The notes below the pieces were generated by a model. It did not search any database. It saw only the letters and a list, made by a program, of their open reading frames with translations, and was not told the DNA's origin. From Burkholderia cenocepacia (GTDB lineage: Bacteria; Pseudomonadota; Gammaproteobacteria; Burkholderiales; Burkholderiaceae), in contig NZ_UAQZ01000003.1 of assembly GCF_900446215.1 (NCBI RefSeq), forward strand, positions 248,001 to 312,000: a stretch of 64,000 nt of DNA, in the 5' to 3' direction. The position numbers were made by a program, and so were the translations under genes. This document shows, in pieces, positions 22,892 through 30,809 of the stretch. How positions within the stretch are numbered: the first letter of the stretch is position 1; the number at the start of each line of letters is the position of its first letter.

Positions 22892-23007
22892 TGCCTGATG
22901 ACCATAGCGAGTCGGTCCCACCCCTTCCCATCCCGAACAGGACCGTGAAACGACTCTACGCCGATGATAGTGCGGATTCCCGTGTGAAAGTAGGTAATCG
23001 TCAGGCT
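22892..23007 (+). rRNA. rrf: 5S ribosomal RNA
   Basis: About 115 nt starting TGCCTGATGACCATAGCGAG and ending GGTAATCGTCAGGCT, so the two ends pair to form the terminal helix. It contains the conserved CCCACCCCTTCCCATCCCGAAC segment split across the usual loop. It is followed 13 bp later by a terminator. Confidence 0.96.
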
Positions 23008-23019
23008 CCCTAAGCCAAG

Positions 23020-23047
23020 AACCCCCGCCCGAAAGGCGGGGGTTTTT
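23020..23047 (+). terminator. rRNA operon terminator
   Basis: AACCCCCGCC and GGCGGGGGTT form a 10-bp stem around CGAAA, followed by a T run. It is directly downstream of the 5S gene. The accessory island begins after this point. Confidence 0.9.
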
Positions 23048-23248
23048 GCATTTCAGCGGCAGAAATGTGCGTGGAGTGTTTGGCATGGCTGCATGTCGTG
23101 CTGCACGCACTGAGGCTTGTAATGCTGCCGGGTGCGGAGAGGACGGAACGCAACTTTTCGTCTGTTGTGACGATTGTTGAAGTTGCCTGCAGCCTCACCG
23201 CGGACCATTTGCGTCAACGCGTGTGCCGAAGTGCTTCACGCCGAGCCA

Positions 23249-23581
23249 TCACCAGGCAGTAGAGCCGCGCAAAGCGGCCAGCGCTGCGTAGTCCTCAGCC
23301 TCATCCTCTTCTTGGGCAGCTGCACCATAGGGCTGCTCTCGCCAGTTCAGCGCGCTGTAGTCGGGCGTGATGATGACTCTTCGGGAAGCAAAGCTGAACC
23401 GGAGATAGACGCGATCACCCGGCTTGAATCCGAACATCTCGAAATGCGCGTCGATGGCGCGCATCCATGGCATGTACGGTTGGCCATCCTGGGGAAGGTC
23501 CGGCTTGTTGCCGAGGGTCAGCTCAACCTCGGGATACTGTTTGAGCTTCTTGGGACGTGACTTACTATAGGCGTTAGCCAT
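23249..23581 (-). CDS. SymE-like type I toxin
   Basis: A 110-aa basic protein resembling the SymE toxin family that is widespread in Burkholderia. The N-terminus is MANAYSKSRPKKLKQYPEVE, and the SymE core is at about residues 48-76 (MFGFKPGDRVYLRFSF and VIITPDYS). In E. coli, symE is SOS-induced, is repressed by the antisense RNA SymR, and sits beside the hsd restriction genes. Here it also lies on an island with a type I restriction system. A good Shine-Dalgarno (AAGGAG) precedes the ATG. IS copy 1 begins only 66 bp upstream, so its original promoter may have been cut off. Confidence 0.75.
   Translation of the reverse strand: MANAYSKSRPKKLKQYPEVELTLGNKPDLPQDGQPYMPWMRAIDAHFEMFGFKPGDRVYLRFSFASRRVIITPDYSALNWREQPYGAAAQEEDEAEDYAALAALRGSTAW
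23541..23568 (+). promoter_or_regulatory. Possible promoter of a SymR-like antisense RNA
   Basis: TTGAGC and TACTAT are spaced by 16 bp on the strand opposite symE, pointing across the symE start codon and ribosome-binding site. Transcription would start near 23575 and cover the toxin translation start, the position expected for a SymR-type antitoxin. No clear terminator is seen before the IS at 23648. Confidence 0.4.
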
Positions 23582-23715
23582 CTTCCGACTCCTTGTCCGA
23601 GTTGGTGGTGGTCAGCGGGTCGTATGGGTGGCAGCCCATGCGGCCCGTGACCTGCCCCCTGCAAACAGGGCCAGCCGGAGTCTAGTAAAGTTCGTTTTCG
23701 GAGAAGAAGACGAAC

Positions 23716-23979
23716 ATGAAGAAGCGCTTTACGGAACAGCAAATCATCGGGTTTCTGAAGGAAGCCGAGGCCGGTATGCCGGTCAAGGAACTGTGCAGGA
23801 AGCACGGGTTCAGTGATGCGTCGTTCTACACTTGGCGTGCGAAGTTCGGCGGCATGGAGGTCTCGGAAGCCCGCCGGCTCAAGAACCTCGAGGTGGAGAA
23901 TGCCCGGCTGAAGAAGCTGCTGGCCGAAGCAATGCTCGATATGGAAGCGTTGAAGGTCGTCGTCAAGGGAAAGCCCTGA
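23716..23979 (+). CDS. IS407-like transposase OrfA, copy 1
   Basis: An 87-aa HTH_8-type transposase subunit (KKRFTEQQIIGFLKEAEAG) with a leucine-zipper-like end. In the OrfA phase, G-GGA-AAG at 23967-23973 is a plausible -1 slippery heptamer just before the TGA stop. A shift there joins OrfA to the OrfB frame. Confidence 0.92.
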   Translation: MKKRFTEQQIIGFLKEAEAGMPVKELCRKHGFSDASFYTWRAKFGGMEVSEARRLKNLEVENARLKKLLAEAMLDMEALKVVVKGKP

Positions 23980-24836
23980 GCCCGCAAGCCAAACGCGAAG
24001 CAGTATCGGCGATTCGGGGGAAGGTCAACATCTCCGAGCGCCGCGCCTGCCGGCTTGTCGGGCTTTCTCGCAGCGTGCTGCATTACGACGCGAAGCCAGA
24101 CCACGAGAATGAGGTGCTAGCGGCGCGTCTGGTGGAGTTGGCACACGAACGTCGTCGATTCGGCTACCGCCGATTGCACGCCCTAGTGGAACGCGAAGGC
24201 ACGCACGCCAATCACAAGCGCATCTATCGCCTGTACCGTGAGGCAGGGCTGGCTGTGCGGCGCCGTCGCAAGCGCCACGGCGTAATGATTGAGCGCGAGC
24301 AACTGGCATTGCCGGGCGCCCCCAACGAGGTGTGGTCAATCGATTTCGTGATGGATGCGCTTTCCAACGGCCGGCGCGTGAAGTGCCTGACCGTCGTCGA
24401 CGACTTCACGAAAGAGGCTGTCGACATCGTTGTCGACCATGGCATCTCAGGTTTGTATGTCGCTCGGGCATTGGACCGCGCAGCTCGCTTCCGTGGCTAT
24501 CCCAAGGCGGTGCGAACAGACCAGGGCCCCGAATTTACGAGCCGCGCGCTTGACCAGTGGGCGTATGCGAACGGCGTCGCTCTGAAGTTGATTCAGGCGG
24601 GCAAGCCAACGCAGAATGCGTACATCGAATCGTTCAACGGCAAGTTCCGCGACGAATGCCTTAACGAGCACTGGTTCACGACGCTCGCGCATGCTCGGGC
24701 AGTCATCGCGGCATGGCGTCAGGACTACAACGAGCAAAGGCCGCACAGCGCACTGAACTACCTTGCGCCGTCAGAGTTTGCGGCGAAACATCGGGCAACC
24801 GCGGATACTCCTGCCGCTTTCCAGGAGTTGGTTTAA
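23973..24836 (+). CDS. IS407-like transposase OrfB, copy 1
   Basis: The DDE integrase part of the transposase, given from the frameshift point; the frame itself is open from 23832. An HTH_21-like region (RRFGYRRLHALVEREG) precedes the rve core, with catalytic residues in WSIDFVMD, RTDQGPEF and the E of YIESFNGKFRDEC. It is probably produced as an OrfAB fusion. It is intact and identical in translation to the OrfB of copy 2. Confidence 0.92.
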   Translation, partial: ALSPQAKREAVSAIRGKVNISERRACRLVGLSRSVLHYDAKPDHENEVLAARLVELAHERRRFGYRRLHALVEREGTHANHKRIYRLYREAGLAVRRRRKRHGVMIEREQLALPGAPNEVWSIDFVMDALSNGRRVKCLTVVDDFTKEAVDIVVDHGISGLYVARALDRAARFRGYPKAVRTDQGPEFTSRALDQWAYANGVALKLIQAGKPTQNAYIESFNGKFRDECLNEHWFTTLAHARAVIAAWRQDYNEQRPHSALNYLAPSEFAAKHRATADTPAAFQELV

Positions 24837-24863
24837 AGGGACTTTGCTAGAAGCCCATTGGCC

Positions 24864-24971
24864 CTATTGATGGGGGCAGGTCAGTGCAATCTTACTGAAC
24901 AAAAACAATCCGACAACGCCAACGATGGCACCCGCTGCGAGGGCGACTGCGCAAGCATTTTTTGCTGACAT
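24864..24971 (-). pseudogene. Remnant of a membrane protein gene cut by IS copy 1
   Basis: Reading leftward from the ATG at 24971 gives a short start (MSAKNACAVALAAG) running into a clear transmembrane helix (IVGVVGLFLFSKIA). The frame then enters the IS end and stops after six IS-encoded codons. This looks like the 5' end of a gene whose remainder was replaced by the IS, in line with the lack of a target duplication there. No strong ribosome-binding site is seen, so it could also be fortuitous. Confidence 0.35.
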
Positions 24972-24987
24972 GTTGTTGATCTTACCG

Positions 24988-25425
24988 ATGCTTGGAATCA
25001 ATGCATTCAATGCGCCAAAGCAGGGCGATACCTCTGATCAAATACAGGCAGTTGCTACAGGTAGCGAGAAGTTCGACACAGTCGTTGTGCCAGCTAGAGA
25101 AGATGGATTTAATCGACGCTATTTAGGCGAAAACTGCTGGTTTGCGATTAGGATCAATGCGAAGCATATCCCGAAGCTAAAATATATTGCTGCGTATCAG
25201 GTTGCGCCGGTGGCCGCAATAACTCACATTGCAGAGATTGAATCAATTATCCCGTACAACGATACGGGAAAATACATGATTCACTTCAAGGGGAAGGCAA
25301 AGCAGATTGGTCCAATTCCACGCTCTGTCGATAGTGATATCAATATGCAGTCGCCACGCTACGCGTTGAGAGACAAGGTGATCGCCGCGGAGAACTTGGA
25401 CCAGGTATGGGCGTCGTCTGAATAA
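24988..25425 (+). CDS. Unrecognised small beta-rich protein of the accessory cassette
   Basis: About 145 aa from the ATG at 24988 (MLGINAFNAPKQG); the frame is open back into the IS, so the N-terminus is uncertain or truncated. The body has alternating strands (DTVVVPAREDGFNRRYLGEN, WFAIRI, YIAAYQVAPVAAITHIAEI, YMIHFKGKAKQIGPIP). The pattern WFAIRI...IAAY...AITHIAEI...IHFKG recalls small PUA/EVE-like ligand-binding barrels, but this is only a visual impression. Base composition is lower in GC than the chromosome. It lies 153 bp upstream of another unknown gene of the same composition. No function is assigned. Confidence 0.6.
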   Translation: MLGINAFNAPKQGDTSDQIQAVATGSEKFDTVVVPAREDGFNRRYLGENCWFAIRINAKHIPKLKYIAAYQVAPVAAITHIAEIESIIPYNDTGKYMIHFKGKAKQIGPIPRSVDSDINMQSPRYALRDKVIAAENLDQVWASSE

Positions 25426-25578
25426 ATGAATCAGCGACGGTGAAATTGGGATAACTGCTTCAATATGATTTTCTGGAGGATTAAAATTAATTTTGAGCGC
25501 TATCTTTGTCATAATTTTCTGGAAATAATTGATGTTGGCGTGTGGTGAACGTTTGGGATACTATTTTAGGTTCGGCAT

Positions 25579-26949
25579 ATGACGTCAAAAAACACGGGGC
25601 TGCTTATTTATTTCGATGAAAATAGGCGACGCGACTTGATTCGACAAAAGGTTGAGGGGAGTTATGAACCATTCTCGGATGCGCTAAGTGTCTATGATTG
25701 GGATATCGGGCAACTTAATATTGCGCTTCTGTGTTTTTCAGAAGTCACGATTGACTATATAGCTATAGCGAAAAAAGGGAGGCGTGTCGCGACTTCGAAG
25801 TCTAAAGTCGAATTCTCCAGCCTCGTGAATTTATCACAGGTTCCTCTCCCAGCCATTGAGTCAAGGCTTACAAATCGCTTAAAACAGTACTTCATTAAAG
25901 CGTCACAAGGTATTGGCGGAGCTATCCCAGATACCACATGGTCTGTTTTAGTTGATGCTATAAAGTTGGAACGTCCAGGATTAGCTGGCGAGATCGATCG
26001 ACTTCTTGCACTCCGACGCTATTCCGGTCTCCGTCTGAGCGGTCAATCAGCCGAGATATTGATCCAGGAGAGGGAGGCTTTGGGCATCTCACTAGATATC
26101 TTCTCCGGTAGTAACCAGCTTCGCGAGCATGTGCTAACCGAGTGGGCGCCTAGCGAGGGTTTTGTTGAAGAAATAAATGAGGATGACTCATCAGCGAAGT
26201 TGGCTAACTTGCCAAAGGGGCAGTCATCATTTTTGATGGGGATACCAAAGCGCTACTTGCAAGAAGAATCTGCGATTCAGCATGATTTATTTAATTGGCC
26301 GGGTATGACTTCGATTCATGAGTCTGGAGTATCCGTCTTCAAGCAAGGTAATCGTTCGCTCAACGTTCTCTATGCAAATAGAAACGATCTTGAGCACACA
26401 CTAGGGGTGGATTTAATTTACTATAACGAGTTCTATGGATTGTTTGTTCTTGTGCAATATAAATTGATGTCTGAAGAGGGTGGGGGTTTTGTATATCGTC
26501 CAGATGCTCAGTTTGCGAGTGAGTTGGAAAGAATGGATAATTTCTATAAGGAAATTCATTCCGACGATGCCATCAGATCTCATGCTGACTATCGACTGAG
26601 TGACGATGGCTTTATGATGAAAATGGTGCCAAACAGAGGACTTCAGCCAGCCTCTGGTGAGTTGGTAAAGGGGATGTATCTTCCGCGTAAATATGTGCAT
26701 TACTTATTGAGTCCAAGCGGCCCCAAAGGGCCAAGAGGTGGGGTTCAAATCACCTTTGAAGATGCTCCTCGCTATCTCACGAATTCACAGTTTTCTGCCA
26801 GTGTTCACGATGGCTGGATTGGAACTCGGGGAGCTCAGTCTGAAACGCTCAAGAAAATGATCCGGAATTTCTATGAAACGGGCCGTGCAATACTTATTGC
26901 CGTCGAAACGAAGGATGTGCCTCAATTTACCAGGAAACCTTGGTATTAA
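25579..26949 (+). CDS. Unknown protein with a PD-(D/E)XK-like nuclease motif
   Basis: A 456-aa AT-rich gene with no family I can name. The N-terminal half (to ~200) is mixed helix/strand. At residues 271-297 it reads LEHTLGVDLIYYNE, a short loop, then FVLVQYKLM. The spacing Glu272...Asp278...Gln293-x-Lys295 fits a PD-(D/E)XK nuclease core in which Glu is replaced by Gln. It is followed by FVYRPDAQFASELERMD, which could form the next helix. The position in a restriction island beside a small beta-rich gene suggests phage defence. The nuclease call is an inference from the motif, not from homology. Confidence 0.6.
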   Translation: MTSKNTGLLIYFDENRRRDLIRQKVEGSYEPFSDALSVYDWDIGQLNIALLCFSEVTIDYIAIAKKGRRVATSKSKVEFSSLVNLSQVPLPAIESRLTNRLKQYFIKASQGIGGAIPDTTWSVLVDAIKLERPGLAGEIDRLLALRRYSGLRLSGQSAEILIQEREALGISLDIFSGSNQLREHVLTEWAPSEGFVEEINEDDSSAKLANLPKGQSSFLMGIPKRYLQEESAIQHDLFNWPGMTSIHESGVSVFKQGNRSLNVLYANRNDLEHTLGVDLIYYNEFYGLFVLVQYKLMSEEGGGFVYRPDAQFASELERMDNFYKEIHSDDAIRSHADYRLSDDGFMMKMVPNRGLQPASGELVKGMYLPRKYVHYLLSPSGPKGPRGGVQITFEDAPRYLTNSQFSASVHDGWIGTRGAQSETLKKMIRNFYETGRAILIAVETKDVPQFTRKPWY

Positions 26950-27880
26950 TTTATGTTCTTGGTGCTGATTTGAAGGGGCGTTGGAAGGTGTAGTGCGGTT
27001 TGATTTGCTGGAATGGAGTGTGTGGGAGGATGTATTTTGTAGAATTTAATTATTGGTGGATAAATATACAATACGGAGGATGTGCTGGATTGCCGTCTCC
27101 CCGCCACTCGAGTTTCATATGCTGAACGAGAATGCATAGATTTTTAAAGCACTAGTGGTGTCCTTTCGTGCATTACTGAGTTGTCTGGTCGACACATCGA
27201 CAAGCGGTGAAGTATGGGATCCGCTCGACCCCAAAGGACGGATGCCTTTGTTCTCCGCTACTACGCACGCAAGCTCATCAATAACGTGCTCGATCAAGGA
27301 GGCCGTTTGCTCGAGCGAGAAAAACCCCCGACCTTAAGCGGATAGCGCGGCCGCGTGACTCTTCCCGATCGGAAGCAGAAGCACCGGACCTATGATCTCT
27401 TCGCCCAAGCGACACACAAGCTTGTGTGATTCAAGCCGTTGTAAGATTGGTCGCCCGGACGGTTCCAAGGTGCAATTTTTCAGCGGTGGTCCGATTCTCT
27501 ATGTTCAGTAGGTTTGTGGCATCGGTGGCATCGACCGCGTCGACCAACCGTTTTCCGTGACGAATCGGAAGTAAGTGTTTGATTTGGTCGTTACGCGTGT
27601 TCAGCAATGGATTTGCTTTCAAAATCAGACGCGCAGCACCGTCACCTTTTGGGCGAAAAACGACACGCCAAGCGCTCGGCGGGTTATGCTCGCCGCTGGC
27701 ACAATCTCCAGCGTTCGGCAGGGCAATCTAGCAGGTGGCTCACGTCGTTCGCGTCGCGCACTCGGGACATACCCAAGATGCGCCATTGGCCGCCCCTTAG
27801 CCAAACTTTAGGCCTTCCGAGCGGCGCTCATGGAGGTTGAGCGGACGCAGCACTATGAATGAAATCAAAACGGAGCACTG
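26950..27880. other. AT-mixed intergenic stretch upstream of hsdM, no convincing gene
   Basis: About 930 bp. The first 200 bp are AT-rich and the rest is of mixed composition. Only short overlapping open frames under 80 codons occur on both strands, without good ribosome-binding sites or recognisable domains. A minus-strand frame near 27431-27622 contains the string LLPIRHGKRL, which faintly recalls DUF2252 proteins, but the similarity stops there. The region probably holds decayed gene fragments and the hsd promoter. Confidence 0.5.
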
Positions 27881-28386
27881 ATGGCGAGCACTGAAGTAGA
27901 CACCATCGACCTCACCTACGCAGACACACTGTGGAAAACCGCCGACACCTTGCGCGGCCAGGTGGATGCTGCTGAATACAAGCATGTTGTCCTTGGCTTG
28001 CTATTTCTCAAATACATCTCCGACAGTTTCGAGAGCCGCCGCGACGACCTGCGTGCCGAACTGACGAACGATGGCATCAAGGGCGAACAGCTCGAACGCC
28101 TGCTCGAATCGCGCGACGAGTACACCGCCGAGCGCGTGTTTTGGGTGCCACCCGAGGCGCGCTGGTCGAACCTGCAGAATCAAGCGACACGCCCCGACAT
28201 TGCCACGCTGATCGATGATGCGATCCTTGCCGTCGAGAGGGACAACGCGAATCTCAAGGGCAAATTGCCACGCGACTACGCTCGCCGCGGCATCGAGCCG
28301 GTAAAGATGAAGGGGCTGATTGACCTCATCGCCGGCATCGGCTTCAAAGGTAGCCGGGGACGCGCACGCGACATACTTGGCCGCGT
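27881..28386 (+). pseudogene. hsdM: hsdM, 5' part (type I restriction methyltransferase), interrupted by IS
   Basis: Encodes the first 168 residues of HsdM, the N-terminal helical domain (TLWKTADTLRGQVDAAEYKH, LLFLKYISDSFE). The ATG at 27881 has GGAG six bases upstream. The frame stops being HsdM at 28386, where IS copy 2 is inserted; translation would continue only 12 codons into the IS. Removing the IS and one copy of GCGT joins this part in frame to 29627-30809, giving a normal 562-aa HsdM with [13 protein letters not shown] across the join. The fragment lacks the SAM-binding and catalytic motifs. Confidence 0.92.
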
Positions 28387-28433
28387 TGACCTGCCCCCAT
28401 CAATAGGGCCAATGGGCTTCTAGCAAAGTCCCT

Positions 28434-29297
28434 TTAAACCAACTCCTGGAAAGCGGCAGGAGTATCCGCGGTTGCCCGATGTTTCGCCGCAAACTCTGAC
28501 GGCGCAAGGTAGTTCAGTGCGCTGTGCGGCCTTTGCTCGTTGTAGTCCTGACGCCATGCCGCGATGACTGCCCGAGCATGCGCGAGCGTCGTGAACCAGT
28601 GCTCGTTAAGGCATTCGTCGCGGAACTTGCCGTTGAACGATTCGATGTACGCATTCTGCGTTGGCTTGCCCGCCTGAATCAACTTCAGAGCGACGCCGTT
28701 CGCATACGCCCACTGGTCAAGCGCGCGGCTCGTAAATTCGGGGCCCTGGTCTGTTCGCACCGCCTTGGGATAGCCACGGAAGCGAGCTGCGCGGTCCAAT
28801 GCCCGAGCGACATACAAACCTGAGATGCCATGGTCGACAACGATGTCGACAGCCTCTTTCGTGAAGTCGTCGACGACGGTCAGGCACTTCACGCGCCGGC
28901 CGTTGGAAAGCGCATCCATCACGAAATCGATTGACCACACCTCGTTGGGGGCGCCCGGCAATGCCAGTTGCTCGCGCTCAATCATTACGCCGTGGCGCTT
29001 GCGACGGCGCCGCACAGCCAGCCCTGCCTCACGGTACAGGCGATAGATGCGCTTGTGATTGGCGTGCGTGCCTTCGCGTTCCACTAGGGCGTGCAATCGG
29101 CGGTAGCCGAATCGACGACGTTCGTGTGCCAACTCCACCAGACGCGCCGCTAGCACCTCATTCTCGTGGTCTGGCTTCGCGTCGTAATGCAGCACGCTGC
29201 GAGAAAGCCCGACAAGCCGGCAGGCGCGGCGCTCGGAGATGTTGACCTTCCCCCGAATCGCCGATACTGCTTCGCGTTTGGCTTGCGGGCTCAGGGC
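28434..29297 (-). CDS. IS407-like transposase OrfB, copy 2
   Basis: Mirror of the OrfB in copy 1 with an identical translation, including the DDE residues in WSIDFVMD, RTDQGPEF and YIESFNGKF. It is transcribed against hsdM. The given start is the frameshift point after the GGGAAAG heptamer of OrfA. Confidence 0.92.
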   Translation of the reverse strand, partial: ALSPQAKREAVSAIRGKVNISERRACRLVGLSRSVLHYDAKPDHENEVLAARLVELAHERRRFGYRRLHALVEREGTHANHKRIYRLYREAGLAVRRRRKRHGVMIEREQLALPGAPNEVWSIDFVMDALSNGRRVKCLTVVDDFTKEAVDIVVDHGISGLYVARALDRAARFRGYPKAVRTDQGPEFTSRALDQWAYANGVALKLIQAGKPTQNAYIESFNGKFRDECLNEHWFTTLAHARAVIAAWRQDYNEQRPHSALNYLAPSEFAAKHRATADTPAAFQELV

Positions 29298-29554
29298 TTT
29301 CCCTTGACGACGACCTTCAACGCTTCCATATCGAGCATTGCTTCGGCCAGCAGCTTCTTCAGCCGGGCATTCTCCACCTCGAGGTTCTTGAGCCGGCGGG
29401 CTTCCGAGACCTCCATGCCGCCGAACTTCGCACGCCAAGTGTAGAACGACGCATCACTGAACCCGTGCTTCCTGCACAGTTCCTTGACCGGCATACCGGC
29501 CTCGGCTTCCTTCAGAAACCCGATGATTTGCTGTTCCGTAAAGCGCTTCTTCAT
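29291..29554 (-). CDS. IS407-like transposase OrfA, copy 2
   Basis: Translates to the same 87 residues as OrfA of copy 1 (HTH start KKRFTEQQIIGFLKEAEAG). It ends in the -1 slippery heptamer that leads into OrfB. Both copies of the element therefore appear transposition-competent. Confidence 0.92.
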   Translation of the reverse strand: MKKRFTEQQIIGFLKEAEAGMPVKELCRKHGFSDASFYTWRAKFGGMEVSEARRLKNLEVENARLKKLLAEAMLDMEALKVVVKGKP

Positions 29555-29626
29555 GTTCGTCTTCTTCTCCGAAAACGAACTTTACTAGACTCCGGCTGGC
29601 CCTGTTTGCAGGGGGCAGGTCAGCGT

Positions 29627-30809
29627 CTACGAATACTTTCTGGGCAAGTTCGCCGCCGCCGAGGGTAAGCTGGGCGGTGAATTTTACACGCCGCGTAGCG
29701 TGGTGCGTGTGCTGGTCGAAATGCTGGAACCTTACGAGGGCCGCATCTACGACCCTGCCTGCGGCAGCGGTGGCATGTTCGTTCAATCTGAAAAGTTCGT
29801 CGAGGCACACGGCGGCCGGCGTACCGACGTCTCGATCTTCGGTCAGGAGAGCAATCCCACGACATGGCGCCTCGCGCACATGAACCTTGCCATCCACGGC
29901 ATCGAAGCCAAGCTCGGCGAGCAACCTGCGGACACTTTTCTGCGCGACCAGCATCCTGATCTCAAGGCCGACTTCGTGCTTGCCAACCCGCCGTTCAACG
30001 TAAGTGACTGGTCCGGCCAGCTGCTGCGCGGCGACAAACGCTGGGCCTACGGTGATCCACCGGTCGGCAACGCCAACTATGCGTGGATTCAACACTTCAT
30101 CCATCACCTTGCCTATCCGAACGGCAAAGGCGGCGGGGTGGCCGGATTCGTGATGGCGAACGGCAGCATGTCGAGCAATACTGGCGGCGAGGGCGACATC
30201 CGCCGCAAGATCGTTGAAGCAGACCTCGTAGACTGCATCGTCGCCCTGCCCGCGCAACTCTTCTTCACCACTGGCATTCCTGTTTGCCTGTGGTTCCTCA
30301 CGCGCGACAAGACCGGCCGCAACATCCGTCGCGGAACGCCAAACCGCCCCGGCGGCCGTGCGGGCGAAACGCTTTTCATCGACGCCCGCAAGCTCGGCAC
30401 GATGCAGACACGCGTTTTACGGGTCCTCACCGGCACTGAAGATGCCGAATGCGTTCCCGGTACGAGCGATCCTTTGCCGAACTCCGACGTTGGCCGAATC
30501 ATCTACGCTTACCGGCGCTGGCGTGGCGAGCCCGCCCCTGACTGGTGGAACGAAGGCGAGCACGGTCCGTGGGCATTTACGCCCATCCCGGGCTTCGCCA
30601 AGCCCGCGACGATCGATGAGATCGCTAAACACGGACACGTCCTCACCCCCGGCCGCTATGTTGGAGCTGAGGAGCAGGTCGACGACGCCGAGCCGTTCGC
30701 CGAGAGGTATCCGCGATTGATGGCGGAGTTGGAGGAGCAGTTGGCGGAAGGGGAGCGGCTGAGCACACTAGTTCGCGAGCGCCTAAGCTTCATCACGGAG
30801 GGCGAGTAA
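29627..30809 (+). pseudogene. hsdM: hsdM, 3' part (methyltransferase catalytic domain)
   Basis: Carries residues ~169-562 of HsdM. These include the [15 protein letters not shown] segment, SAM-binding motif [11 protein letters not shown] (about 211-220 of the rebuilt protein) and catalytic motif IV NPPF in [12 protein letters not shown]. The N-terminal domain is separated by the IS. A GTG at 29700 could start a fragment that keeps both catalytic motifs, but whether it is made or active is unknown. The stop codon abuts the hsdS ATG directly. Polar effects of the IS on hsdS and hsdR are possible. Confidence 0.92.

Larger units (their letters stand above)
23648..24883 (+). mobile_element. IS3-family element, IS407-like, copy 1
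   Basis: A 1236-bp element bounded by imperfect inverted repeats that begin TGACCTGCCCCC. It encodes OrfA and OrfB in two frames. The 4-bp flanks differ (CCCG on the left, GTGC on the right), so no target duplication remains. This suggests that an adjacent deletion or a recombination event removed one original side. It matches copy 2 at 28387-29622 wherever compared, but in the opposite orientation. Confidence 0.95.
28387..29622 (-). mobile_element. IS3-family element, IS407-like, copy 2, inserted in hsdM
   Basis: A 1236-bp element in inverted orientation to copy 1. It is flanked by a perfect 4-bp target duplication, GCGT at 28383-28386 and again at 29623-29626, the duplication size expected for the IS407 group. 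The clean duplication, together with the in-frame continuity of hsdM across it, shows a simple and probably recent insertion. It also shows that no inversion between the two copies has occurred since. Confidence 0.97.

Noticed and set aside
27431..27622. Minus-strand frame with a string resembling DUF2252 (LLPIRHGKRL)
   Set aside because: Similarity covers only about ten residues and the remainder does not match, so it cannot be called even as a remnant.
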